Source of the DNA: a virus
Length of the DNA: 47,475 nucleotides
Strand: one strand, 5' to 3'
Virus record (IMG/VR): IMGVR_UViG_3300017987_005486
Location: 1-47,475 of that record
Part shown: piece after piece, positions 33,259-40,516 of the stretch
Layout of the letters: each line of letters begins with the position of its first letter
How positions within the stretch are numbered: the stretch's first letter is position 1
Notes under the pieces: generated by a model
Databases searched by the model: none
What the model saw: only the letters and a program-made list of their open reading frames with translations
What the model was told of the DNA's origin: nothing
Translations under genes and position numbers: made by a program

Positions 33259-33299
33259 CCTTAAGAGCAGTTAGTTAATTGAAGTAGTCGCTCTTAAGG
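33259..33299 (+). promoter_or_regulatory. Perfect 10-base inverted repeat covering a ribosome site
   Basis: CCTTAAGAGC (33259-33268) and GCTCTTAAGG (33290-33299) are exact complements around a 21-base loop. The right arm ends in AAGG of an AAGGAG ribosome site (33296-33301). No T-run follows. It may be an operator for a dimeric protein, or an RNA hairpin controlling translation downstream. Confidence 0.5.
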
Positions 33300-33313
33300 A
33301 GATCGACCATATC

Positions 33314-33364
33314 ATGAGGTCATTCGTAATCAAAGAGAAAAAACATGAATGTCAATTGTCTTGA
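33314..33364 (+). CDS. Possible 16-codon leader peptide
   Basis: ATG 33314 lies 12 bases after AAGGAG (33296-33301) and reads MRSFVIKEKKHECQLS, stopping at TGA 33362-33364. It overlaps the start of the zinc-ribbon gene (ATG 33345) in another frame. The spacing is long and the peptide resembles no family. It could couple translation or be a chance ORF behind the inverted repeat. Confidence 0.22.
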   Translation: MRSFVIKEKKHECQLS

Positions 33365-33563
33365 GGGTATCGTTTGTCCAAATTGTAAAAGCCTTGGACC
33401 ATTCAGTATTGTTGCACAAGCTGTTTTTGTTGTGACAGATGATGGTACGGAAGAGTATAGTGAAGTGGAGTGGTCTGACCAGTCTCACATACGTTGTGTT
33501 GATTGTAACAGGGATGGAACAGTAGGAGAATTTAAGAGGTTGGCAAAAAGATTATATGGGTAG
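33345..33563 (+). CDS. Small zinc-ribbon protein
   Basis: The 72-residue protein has two Cys pairs: CPNC (residues 11-14) and CVDC (51-54), separated by a beta-hairpin with an acidic tip (VVTDDGTEEYSEVEWSDQSH). This is a typical treble-clef or zinc-ribbon microprotein as found in many phage replication blocks. Its last eight bases overlap the primase start. The upstream inverted repeat and possible leader suggest control of this gene and the primase. Its partner is unknown. Confidence 0.65.
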   Translation: MNVNCLEGIVCPNCKSLGPFSIVAQAVFVVTDDGTEEYSEVEWSDQSHIRCVDCNRDGTVGEFKRLAKRLYG

Positions 33564-34623
33564 CATTAAAGACCAATTGCTTTTCAGAGATATTCGTTGG
33601 TTGATGTCCAAAGTGGATGTTAAGAGGGTTTTGGAGTATCTTGGTGTTCGTGTTGACAAGCAAATTGGTGACGAAATTTGGGGTTGGTGTCCAGACCATT
33701 ATCAGCATGTAGGACGAATTCCAAGTCATCCAAAATGGTCTGTGAATATCAAAACAGGTGTTACGTATTGTTTCACGGAAAGCCGTGGAAGTAACTTAGT
33801 TTGGATTGTAGCACGATTGAAGCATTGTTCACCAAAAGAAGCTGCTGAATGGATGTGCGATGGGGAGATGAGTGTAAGTGAAATCAGCATTCAAAATATG
33901 CAAGAAGAATGCAAGCGCTTGAGAGAAGCTGAAAAAGAGAAGGAGAAAAAGGCAGTAAGTTCTATCCAAAAAGCAAGGGAGTGGGTGGAAGCAAGCCAAA
34001 TGTATGAAGAAGGTTATCACTTCTTTATGCATCCGCCTCCACCAAAAAAGCCGACCTTGATTGAAAAACTTACTGTTGACCATTTTCGTTGTGTGCAAAT
34101 TCGGTCTGGTTTTTATGCTAATCGAGTTGTGATTCCATTTTTCCAAAAGTTGGAATTTGTTGGTTTTGCTGCGGTTGACATTTTAGGGTTAGAAGAATGG
34201 AAAAAAAGGCATCCAACGTTAGACCCAACTCGTTTTTATAACAAAGTGTTGTATCCAAAAGGATTTAGTCGAAGGTTATGTTTGTTTGGGTTTGACGAAG
34301 TGAAGTCTGAATCGGTTGTAGCTTTGACAGAGGGGCCACGTGAAGTAATGAAGTTGTGGCAATTGGGTTATCAGGCTCTTGCAGTTTTAGGAGCAAGCAT
34401 GTCGTCAGAACAAGTCAAATTGCTTGCTGAGTTGAACCCAAAAATTGTGTTATTGATGTTTGATGGTGACGAACAAGGGTATGAGGCACAAAGGAGGATT
34501 CACGATCAACTGAAGGAATTTTTTGCGGTTGTAAAAGGGACAATTCCTTATGGATTTGACCCGAAGTGTTTGGAACCTGAGCGTGTCAAAAAAATCTTTG
34601 AAAAATGTCAAAAAAGTTCTTGA
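33556..34623 (+). CDS. DnaG-type primase with partly degenerate zinc finger
   Basis: The 355-residue protein has an N-terminal CHC2-like finger: WCPDH (Cys45, His48), then SHPKWSVNIKTGVTYCFTES (Cys72). The usual fourth ligand, expected three residues after Cys72, is Ser or Glu here. The TOPRIM domain keeps Glu259 (LTEGPREV) and the DGD site (Asp303 and Asp305 in LLMFDGDEQGYEAQ). It would lay RNA primers on template exposed by the DnaB-type helicase. It lacks the long C-terminal helicase-binding domain of cellular DnaG. Residues 110-150 are a charged coiled coil. Start at 33556 overlaps the zinc-ribbon gene. Confidence 0.83.
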   Translation: MGSIKDQLLFRDIRWLMSKVDVKRVLEYLGVRVDKQIGDEIWGWCPDHYQHVGRIPSHPKWSVNIKTGVTYCFTESRGSNLVWIVARLKHCSPKEAAEWMCDGEMSVSEISIQNMQEECKRLREAEKEKEKKAVSSIQKAREWVEASQMYEEGYHFFMHPPPPKKPTLIEKLTVDHFRCVQIRSGFYANRVVIPFFQKLEFVGFAAVDILGLEEWKKRHPTLDPTRFYNKVLYPKGFSRRLCLFGFDEVKSESVVALTEGPREVMKLWQLGYQALAVLGASMSSEQVKLLAELNPKIVLLMFDGDEQGYEAQRRIHDQLKEFFAVVKGTIPYGFDPKCLEPERVKKIFEKCQKSS

Positions 34624-34648
34624 TTTTGCCACAAGACTATCTTATAAT
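34620..34648 (+). promoter_or_regulatory. Sigma-70-type promoter before the sigma-like factor gene
   Basis: TTGATT (34620-34625), a 17-base spacer and TATAAT (34643-34648) give a near-consensus host housekeeping promoter in the 93-base gap before ATG 34717. The -35 box overlaps the primase stop codon. A short hairpin, GCCGA-TAA-TCGGC (34690-34702), lies just before the ribosome site AAGGGG. Confidence 0.6.
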
Positions 34649-34716
34649 ATCTTGATGTGTTGTAAGTAGTCTGTGGTTAGTTGTTAGCTGCCGATAATCG
34701 GCCAAGGGGTTTTTGC

Positions 34717-35394
34717 ATGCCTGAAGACATTTCGCTCGATCAGTCTGAACAAAGAATTGTACGTGTTCCGGTTATCATTCGTAAACCGTGGACTCGTAAA
34801 GATTTGGCAATCCTGATTGCGCGTGGTGAGGCTACGCCTTACGAAGAGCAAATCTTTTTTGAATCGATTGAGGGTGCAATTCGTGCAAATGTCTACAATC
34901 ATGGTTTATGTGATAGTCGAGACGAAGTGGAAGATTGGGTATTCAGCACGTATGACCATTTGAAATCGGTTTTGCACAAGTATAACCCGGAAAGAAAGAA
35001 TGAGTTTATTACATGGATGTGGACTGTTGTTGTGCGATATATTCTTGGGGAAAGAGAGAAGCTTGCGAGGTATCGAGATACGCAGCAGTTGTCTGATACA
35101 ATAGAAGCAACGCCTTCTGGGGAATACCAGGAAGATGAGGCTGTAAAAGTTTTGCGTATGGACTTGCGTGAAACTGTGAAACTACTGCTTGAGAGGATGG
35201 CACATAGAAAGATTTGGATTATAGCAATGCTTGGTGATCCTCACGATGATAATTGGCGTGCGCTTGGTGGAGCTCCCAATTTTACACAGGTTGCAGCAGA
35301 TTTGGGAGTTCCGGAACAGATGATGCAAATTCGTTCTTTCTGGCATGACCATGTTCGCCCATTTTTGCGGAGACATTTGAGAATATATAGTTAG
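34717..35394 (+). CDS. RNA polymerase sigma-factor-like protein
   Basis: The 225-residue protein resembles a two-domain (ECF-size) sigma factor. Residues about 45-120 look like region 2 (SRDEVEDWVFSTYDHLKSVL, then YNPERKNEFITWMWTVVVRY, then ILGEREKLARYR), with the acidic D-x-V-E-D and the F-I-T-W of that region. Residues about 148-222 look like region 4, ending in a helix-turn-helix (NFTQVAADLGVPEQMMQIRS) and a basic helix. It would bind host polymerase and redirect it to phage promoters. ATG 34717 is chosen over TTG 34681 because of AAGGGG upstream. Region 4 is more diverged than region 2, so the call is not certain. Confidence 0.62.
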   Translation: MPEDISLDQSEQRIVRVPVIIRKPWTRKDLAILIARGEATPYEEQIFFESIEGAIRANVYNHGLCDSRDEVEDWVFSTYDHLKSVLHKYNPERKNEFITWMWTVVVRYILGEREKLARYRDTQQLSDTIEATPSGEYQEDEAVKVLRMDLRETVKLLLERMAHRKIWIIAMLGDPHDDNWRALGGAPNFTQVAADLGVPEQMMQIRSFWHDHVRPFLRRHLRIYS

Positions 35395-35404
35395 GAGAGG
35401 CACC

Positions 35405-35989
35405 ATGCAAGAGCTTGGTGAAAAAATGAAGCATTTGCAGGAGAATATTAAGCAGGGTGCATGTTTTCGCCGTTATGACTCCAACATGATGGAGTGCAAG
35501 ATTTGCATGTTGCGCGATTTCTGTCGTGAAGCAACACAGAACGCTGAATACAAGTTTCAATCACTTCCTACTGATGAGAAAGGGAAAAAGGTTGTTGTAG
35601 AGCCAGCAGCAAAAACTCCACCACCAAAAGAAGAAATTGAAAGAGCGACATCTTCTGTGAAGGAAGCAGTATTGAAGGCCATGTCACCACCGAAAAAGGC
35701 GATGCAAAAACCAAAGTTGTTTACGGAAGAATTCATTGAGGCTATGAATAAGGAATTCACCTTACGCAACAAAAAGAAGGGACAAGTCGGGACTTTATGG
35801 GTATTTGATCGTGACGGAATCAACTGCATTGTTGTAATTGGGAATGCGGGAGCAACAGAAATAGCAGTAAATGGTAAAACAGTGAAAGAGTTGAGGTTGA
35901 TAGAGCACGACCAAATTGATAGCATTGTTTCTTCTCTTGTTGAATGTGTTGAACGTGAAAAAGCTGAAATTCGTGATGAAGACAAGTGA
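35405..35989 (+). CDS. Protein of unknown function with N-terminal Cys cluster
   Basis: The 194-residue protein has a Cys cluster near the start (CFRRYDSNMMECKICMLRDF, then C), giving C-x(10)-C-x2-C-x5-C, which could hold zinc or an iron-sulphur cluster. A Pro/Lys-rich linker follows (VVVEPAAKTPPPKEEIERAT). The C-terminal half is alpha/beta (GTLWVFDRDGINCIVVIGNA; ATEIAVNGKTVKELRLIEHD). AGGAGAGG precedes the ATG. Its end overlaps the helicase start by 14 bases. I recognise no family. The context between the sigma-like factor and a helicase suggests a nucleic-acid role. Confidence 0.55.
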   Translation: MQELGEKMKHLQENIKQGACFRRYDSNMMECKICMLRDFCREATQNAEYKFQSLPTDEKGKKVVVEPAAKTPPPKEEIERATSSVKEAVLKAMSPPKKAMQKPKLFTEEFIEAMNKEFTLRNKKKGQVGTLWVFDRDGINCIVVIGNAGATEIAVNGKTVKELRLIEHDQIDSIVSSLVECVEREKAEIRDEDK

Positions 35990-36938
35990 ATACAAGTACT
36001 TCAACTTTCCGTTCTATGAATTCAACAAGGCACAGTCCGCTGTCATCCCGCATATAACGCGTGACATTAATCTTGTTGTTTCATTTCCGACCGCAACTGG
36101 AAAGACTGCCATTGCTGAGGCTGCGTTTGGTTACTATTTGCAGACAATGCAAAACAGCAAATGTATTTATGCATCACCATATCGTTCGTTGAGCATGCAA
36201 AAACAATCTGATTGGATGGAGGATTTACAGTTATCGAGGTATGGCATAGTGATCAACACGGGAGACCATTTGGCTGATACGAGTGAATTTGAAGCTGCCA
36301 GACTAATAATTTTGACTACGGAATCATTTGATTCAAAAACCAGAAACAAGCAACAGTATTCTTGGCTGAAAAAGGTTATTTGCGTAGTGATAGATGAGGC
36401 ACATCTGTTGGGTATGAAAGGTCGGGGAGATAGTGTAGAAGCGGTGCTAATGAGGTTTACCGAACTAAATTCGGCAGCGCGTATCATTTTGCTTTCAGCA
36501 ACAATGTCCAATGCTGAGGAATTGTCAGCTTGGTTGAAAATGCTAAATGGCAAAGAGACTTTGAAAGTGACGAGTCGGTGGCGTCCAACTCGGATACGAA
36601 CACAGTTCCACACGTTTGATGAGTATGACAAGGAATCATGGGCAAATAGAATAAAGATGACAGTGGAGTTGATACAGTCAATTCCAGATAGCGAAAAGGT
36701 GATTGTTTTTGTGCATAGCAAAAGATTGGGTAGGGAGTTGGCTGCTTTAATACGTCGAGCAGGAGTAGCTTGTGCATTTCATAATGCCGATTTGTCTCAT
36801 TCTAAGCGCAAACAAATTGAAAAAGCATTTGATGACCCACTATCTGGATTGAATGTGATAGTGTCTACATCTACTTTGGCGAGCGGGGTTAACATTGGCG
36901 TTTTGTTTCTGACTTTTTGTGCTGCTTTACTCTTATGA
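35976..36938 (+). CDS. Ski2/Hel308-type helicase, N-terminal half of a split gene
   Basis: The 320-residue product has the first part of a superfamily-2 helicase: Q-type motif (YEFNKAQSAVIPHI), motif I PTATGKT (38-44), motif II DEAH (140-143), motif III SAT (174-176), motif IV (KVIVFVHSKRLG) and motif V STSTLASGVNIG (297-308). It then leaves the family pattern and stops after 12 unrelated residues (VLFLTFCAALLL). Motif VI and the C-terminal domains lie in a separate gene at 38353. The two halves together make about 660 residues, the usual size. The halves may assemble into a working enzyme, as known for other phage genes split by homing endonucleases. ATG 35976 is chosen over the upstream TTG. 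Confidence 0.82.
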   Translation: MKTSEYKYFNFPFYEFNKAQSAVIPHITRDINLVVSFPTATGKTAIAEAAFGYYLQTMQNSKCIYASPYRSLSMQKQSDWMEDLQLSRYGIVINTGDHLADTSEFEAARLIILTTESFDSKTRNKQQYSWLKKVICVVIDEAHLLGMKGRGDSVEAVLMRFTELNSAARIILLSATMSNAEELSAWLKMLNGKETLKVTSRWRPTRIRTQFHTFDEYDKESWANRIKMTVELIQSIPDSEKVIVFVHSKRLGRELAALIRRAGVACAFHNADLSHSKRKQIEKAFDDPLSGLNVIVSTSTLASGVNIGVLFLTFCAALLL

Positions 36939-38356
36939 AAAGAAGTTGCTTAGTATGTGGTAAAATATTCCATGTTGTGCCCGCAATAGTGAGAAGCGGG
37001 TATGGGAATTTTTGTTCGATAAAATGTAAAGGGATAGCCAAACGAGTAGCAAAGAAGGTATGTCCTGTATGTGGAAAAGAGCTTAGGGTGACAGTTGGAG
37101 CTAAAAAGGGGAAATTTTGTAGTATTAAATGTTTTGGGATTTCTGCAAGAAAGAAAAAAGTGGATATTATTTGTGCACAGTGTGGGAAAGCATTGAGTTT
37201 GGACTTGCATAGGACCAAGAACGTTAAAAATAATTTTTGCTCACGTGAGTGTCACGACAAGTATCAGCGAAGAAATACTGTAAAAGCTGTTTGTAAAATT
37301 TGTGGGAAAGAGTTTACGATGCCTCCGGGACAAGCACGACAAAGAAAGAGCGCTAAATATTGTTCTATGAAGTGTCGAAATTCTGATGAAGATTTTATTG
37401 AGTTTCTTGCTATACAAAATCAAAAACAACAACAAAGGAGAAAGGGTTTGAATAAGTTGGAACTTGCTGGGAAAGAAATACTTAATGACCTTGGAATAAA
37501 GTTTTGTGAGCAAGTACTGATGTTTAAGAGATTTGTTGTTGATGTGTTACTCTTAGAGCATAGAGTGATTGTGCAATGGGATGGGGATTATTGGCATTGT
37601 CATCCAAAGTATGAGAATCCTAATAAGGTACAGCTTCGCATAAAAGCTAAAGATAAAGCTGTTAACGCATATTTGAAAAAATGCGGGTATCGGGTTTTGA
37701 GATTTTGGGAATCTGATGTAAAGCAAAAACCTGATTATGTTCGAAGAAAGATTGTTTCGCAAATTAGGAAAATGGAAGCTCATGGGTAAAAGTAAAGCAG
37801 AAACGCTGACTGAATTGCAGCAACGTTGTTTAGCATGCCGGAAGTGTTCAATTGGTGGTAAGCTGATTGGCGGCAGATTGAGCAATGTGTGGTCGAACAT
37901 GTCTATGAAGGCCCAGATAATGGTTATAGGCCAGAATCCGGGTCAAGTAGAGGTTGAACTGGGAAGGCCATTTGTTGGGCCTTCTGGACATTTCTTTGAT
38001 AGAGCGATCAAAGACGTGTTGGAGTTGGATCGATCACATTTCTATATTTCCAATTGTGTACGTTGTTTTACGCCAAACAATCGTGGTCCGACTCAAGATG
38101 AAAAAGACAACTGCCAAGAATTCTTGGATGCAGAAATTGTAGCTGTTGATCCAAAATTGATTGTTACGCTGGGTGGACCGTCGTTAGAACAGTTGTCAGG
38201 ACGGCGTGGGATTATGAGATTGCACGGAAAGACTTTCATGTCGTTGCGGTATAGCAAACCTGTATTGCCCTTATTGCATCCAAGTCCTTTGAATATGAAT
38301 TCAGTAGAAAAGAGAGAGATGTTTTACAAAGACTTGGAAGCTTTGAGAGAGTATGT
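36900..38356 (+). mobile_element. Putative homing insertion splitting the helicase gene
   Basis: This is the segment between the end of helicase motif V (after GVNIG) and the first residues that resume the family pattern (DRIIIVGI). It holds the homing endonuclease and the uracil-DNA glycosylase and little else. Joined across the gap, the helicase would read LASGVNIG-DRIIIVGIRRG, as expected for the family. The edges are estimated from protein alignment by eye and may be off by several bases. Confidence 0.6.
36935..37789 (+). CDS. Homing endonuclease, EDxHD/Vsr-like, with four zinc fingers
   Basis: The 284-residue protein starts in ATGA overlap with the helicase fragment. Residues 5-147 hold four tandem fingers of the form C-x2-C-G-K ... 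[FY]-C-S-x2-C: C5/C8-C27/C31, C43/C46-C62/C66, C80/C83-C102/C106 and C120/C123-C143/C147. These would read the target DNA. Residues 170-275 form a Vsr/PD-(D/E)xK-like nuclease with Glu176 (KLELAG), Asp203 (VVDVLL), QWDGDYWH (Asp216, Asp218, His221) and CGYRVLRFWESDV. This is the plan of EDxHD homing endonucleases such as I-Bth0305I. Its place exactly inside a conserved helicase gene supports a mobile role. It is written with codons similar to its neighbours. Confidence 0.8.
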   Translation: MKRSCLVCGKIFHVVPAIVRSGYGNFCSIKCKGIAKRVAKKVCPVCGKELRVTVGAKKGKFCSIKCFGISARKKKVDIICAQCGKALSLDLHRTKNVKNNFCSRECHDKYQRRNTVKAVCKICGKEFTMPPGQARQRKSAKYCSMKCRNSDEDFIEFLAIQNQKQQQRRKGLNKLELAGKEILNDLGIKFCEQVLMFKRFVVDVLLLEHRVIVQWDGDYWHCHPKYENPNKVQLRIKAKDKAVNAYLKKCGYRVLRFWESDVKQKPDYVRRKIVSQIRKMEAHG

Positions 38357-38360
38357 CTGA
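37782..38360 (+). CDS. Family-4-type uracil-DNA glycosylase
   Basis: The 192-residue protein removes uracil from DNA. It has the family-4 signature: N-terminal CLACRKC (Cys16 and Cys19), GQNPG (50-54), GRPFVGPSG (61-69), NCVRCFTPNNRGPT (91-104), NCQEFL (Cys111) and the active-site HPSPL (His166). Cys16, Cys19, Cys95 and Cys111 fit the four ligands of the iron-sulphur cluster found in this family. ATG 37782 overlaps the endonuclease stop by eight bases; its own stop overlaps the second helicase half by eight bases. It lies inside the segment that splits the helicase. Why it is there is unclear: passenger of the endonuclease, or a gene recruited later. Confidence 0.87.
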   Translation: MGKSKAETLTELQQRCLACRKCSIGGKLIGGRLSNVWSNMSMKAQIMVIGQNPGQVEVELGRPFVGPSGHFFDRAIKDVLELDRSHFYISNCVRCFTPNNRGPTQDEKDNCQEFLDAEIVAVDPKLIVTLGGPSLEQLSGRRGIMRLHGKTFMSLRYSKPVLPLLHPSPLNMNSVEKREMFYKDLEALREYV

Positions 38361-39381
38361 TCGGATTATTATTGTTGGTATTCGGCGTGGAAGTGAAAAA
38401 GTTCCCATTTCTGAAATTGTGCAGATGCAGGGACGTTGTGCACGTACTCCTGGTGCAATAGGGTATGTGGACATTTTAGTTGGTGAAGATGATTTGGAAG
38501 AACTGAAGTGTGGGTTGGCTGATATTGACAATTTGTACGTTAATTCCATGATGAGCGATAGTGAAACACTTGCGTTTCATTTGGTCGCTGAAATCAGCTT
38601 GGGACGAGTTTCAACATTGCGTGAGGCTGAAGAATGGTACAAAAAGAGCTTTGCTCATCATGTGCGATTGCCGGTTGATTTGTCTGAGGTGATGGAATTA
38701 TTGGTGAACGAATGGGATGCTGTGATTAAACGGGGGCCTTTGTTTTTGCCTACTCAGTTTGCTCATTTGGCAACACGTTATTATTACCACCCTGCGGATA
38801 TTTTTGATTGGAAGGAAAATTTCATAGAGCTTTTTTCAAGCGGAAGAAAAAACAATGACGTTGCCCTTTCGTGGGCATTATCTCATGTTTGTTTTGATAA
38901 AACGAGATATAATGTTTATGGAAGTTGGGAGGCGATAGATGAATACAAAAGCCAAACAGCTTCATTGGGCCTTGATTGCACAGGTAGTGTTGCTGGTGGA
39001 TTGATTTGGTGGAGTATTTTAGGTGGGCCACCTGTTGGGCGACTGCGTAGTATGGTAAAAACTGTGCGAGAAGATTTTGGTCGTCTATCTAAAGTGTTGA
39101 TGGAACTAAATGGTATCTGCGGTTGGAACCAACAGAAGTTTTTCGAGGATTTGAAAGTGCGCGTTACTTATCGTGTTACTGAGGATTTGGTGGAATTATG
39201 CAAAATTCAAGGAATCAATAAAACTCTTGCGGCTGAACTATATAATTTTGGTGTAAGAACGCTGGATGATGTTGAAGATAAGTGGGTACAAATAGAGACG
39301 TATGGTAGTAGCCACCTTGTGAGAGTGCTGAGAGGGTTAGTGAATGGTAAAGGACCTTTTGTATGGTCAACGAGCGGTTAG
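38353..39381 (+). CDS. Ski2/Hel308-type helicase, C-terminal half of a split gene
   Basis: The 342-residue product starts MSDRIIIVGIRRG and soon gives motif VI as QMQGRCAR (24-31), normally QxxGRxGR; the two Arg are kept. A winged-helix and helical bundle follow (VMELLVNEWDAVIKRGPLFL; TQFAHLATRYYYHP). Near the end is a helix-hairpin-helix (GINKTLAAELYNFGVRTLDD), as in Hel308-like enzymes. It has no Walker A of its own and can only act with the product of 35976. It overlaps the glycosylase by eight bases and the HEAT gene by 38 bases. Confidence 0.8.
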   Translation: MSDRIIIVGIRRGSEKVPISEIVQMQGRCARTPGAIGYVDILVGEDDLEELKCGLADIDNLYVNSMMSDSETLAFHLVAEISLGRVSTLREAEEWYKKSFAHHVRLPVDLSEVMELLVNEWDAVIKRGPLFLPTQFAHLATRYYYHPADIFDWKENFIELFSSGRKNNDVALSWALSHVCFDKTRYNVYGSWEAIDEYKSQTASLGLDCTGSVAGGLIWWSILGGPPVGRLRSMVKTVREDFGRLSKVLMELNGICGWNQQKFFEDLKVRVTYRVTEDLVELCKIQGINKTLAAELYNFGVRTLDDVEDKWVQIETYGSSHLVRVLRGLVNGKGPFVWSTSG

Positions 39382-39826
39382 TAATTTTTGTATCGCAGCC
39401 GAACGTGGGAAACTTTCTCCTCGTCATGTCAGAGATATTCTAAGGCATAAATCTCGTGATATAGATATCGAACCAATTGTGCCTTTGCTTCAATCTGATG
39501 ACCCGTGGATACGAAAATGTGTTGCTCAAATAGTTGGAGCTTTTGGAGGTAACCAAAAGTCTTTGATAGAAGCTGCGAAATGCGAAGATGACAGAGACGT
39601 TTTGTTGGAACTTCTTAAGCAGTTAGTTTCTACCAAAGAGGGATTGGAAGAAATGGTTTATCTGCTTGAATCAGAAGACAAAGCAGTAAAGCAGTCTGGT
39701 ATTGATATGTTTAGGAAAGCAGGTAGAGCTGATTGTTTGATGGGCTTGCTTTTTGATGACGACGACGAACTGGTAAGTCGTATCAAACGGTATATGAATG
39801 AGCAAGATAATAAAGAAGTATCGTAG
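39344..39826 (+). CDS. HEAT-repeat protein
   Basis: The 160-residue protein consists of short helical pairs of HEAT/PBS-lyase type: IVPLLQSDDPWIRKCVAQIV, GAFGGNQKSLIEAAKCEDDR, then MVYLLESEDKAVKQSGIDMF, then LLFDDDDELVSRIKRYM. Each has the 'L-L-x-S-x-D-x-x-[VI]-[RK]-x-x-[AV]' core. Such proteins are scaffolds for protein contact. AGAGGG lies seven bases before ATG 39344, which is inside the second helicase half in another frame. It may hold the split helicase together or bridge it to other replication proteins, but nothing shows this directly. Confidence 0.68.
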   Translation: MVKDLLYGQRAVSNFCIAAERGKLSPRHVRDILRHKSRDIDIEPIVPLLQSDDPWIRKCVAQIVGAFGGNQKSLIEAAKCEDDRDVLLELLKQLVSTKEGLEEMVYLLESEDKAVKQSGIDMFRKAGRADCLMGLLFDDDDELVSRIKRYMNEQDNKEVS

Positions 39827-40499
39827 CTCTGGAACAGAACCCAAAACTCCGTTAGAGCGAAAACCTGTTCCAGAGGATAATTTCAAACGATTTCACTTTT
39901 GGGTGATTGAGCAAGCCCATATGTATGGAGTTTTGAAAGATGCAGATGTCAAGAGGGCAATTGAAATACTGTTAGACAAACTCGAAAGACATATTGGAAA
40001 GCCGTCGCCTGCAAAGAATTATTTGCAAAGGCAGGCATGGAAGTTTTTTGAAATTTTTTGCCAGAAGTACTTGCATTTGACAGACTTGCAATATACAGGC
40101 AATTTTGGTCCTACTGAAATAAAGCTCGTTCAAACTCTTGTTCAGAAATTGGATGACCAAGGAATTTCTGTAGAGGAGTACGTAGTATGGTTGTTTGATG
40201 ATTTCTACTCGAATAATGATTTGGTGGCAAATATCTATCTTTCGGTAAGTAACAATGTGTTGCAGGAGTTTATGTACAAGAATGCACACATACTCAAACA
40301 ACGTAAACAAGCAAGAAGAGCTGAATTGGAAGAGGATGAGTTGTTGAAGCAAGCAAGTATGATGATTCGAACTGCTAAAAAAGAAGAGCATAAAAAAGAG
40401 GTTGTTGACGTTTTGCAGCTGTACAAAAATGGGGTGCTTAATCTCGGTGAGTTTGCAGTAAAGATGAACACTCTGGCAAAAAAACATGAAAATTCGTGA
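39798..40499 (+). CDS. Helical protein of unknown function
   Basis: The 233-residue protein overlaps the HEAT gene by 29 bases. After a basic start (MSKIIKKYRSSGTEPKTPLE) it is mostly helical (FHFWVIEQAHMYGVLKDADV; AWKFFEIFCQKYLHLTDLQY; VEEYVVWLFDDFYSNNDLVA). A charged coiled coil follows (QRKQARRAELEEDELLKQAS). Its place between helicase and recombination genes would suit a loader or accessory factor. I recognise no family and see no ATPase or metal motif. Confidence 0.5.
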   Translation: MSKIIKKYRSSGTEPKTPLERKPVPEDNFKRFHFWVIEQAHMYGVLKDADVKRAIEILLDKLERHIGKPSPAKNYLQRQAWKFFEIFCQKYLHLTDLQYTGNFGPTEIKLVQTLVQKLDDQGISVEEYVVWLFDDFYSNNDLVANIYLSVSNNVLQEFMYKNAHILKQRKQARRAELEEDELLKQASMMIRTAKKEEHKKEVVDVLQLYKNGVLNLGEFAVKMNTLAKKHENS

Positions 40500-40510
40500 G
40501 TAGAAAACGA

Positions 40511-40516
40511 TATAAT
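40511..40516 (+). promoter_or_regulatory. Possible -10 promoter box
   Basis: TATAAT stands in the 78-base gap before the recombination-gene set and is followed by AAAACAGGTGTATGTTGT, loosely like the stretch after the -10 box at 34643. There is no convincing -35 box. Confidence 0.3.

Noticed and set aside
36900-38356. Group I or II intron in the helicase gene
   Set aside because: The interval is filled by two overlapping coding genes running to within a few bases of both edges, leaving no room for a catalytic intron core.
36900-38356. Intein in the helicase
   Set aside because: The endonuclease, glycosylase and second helicase half are in different frames with stops between them, and no splicing-domain motifs (Cys/Ser start, His-Asn end) are seen.
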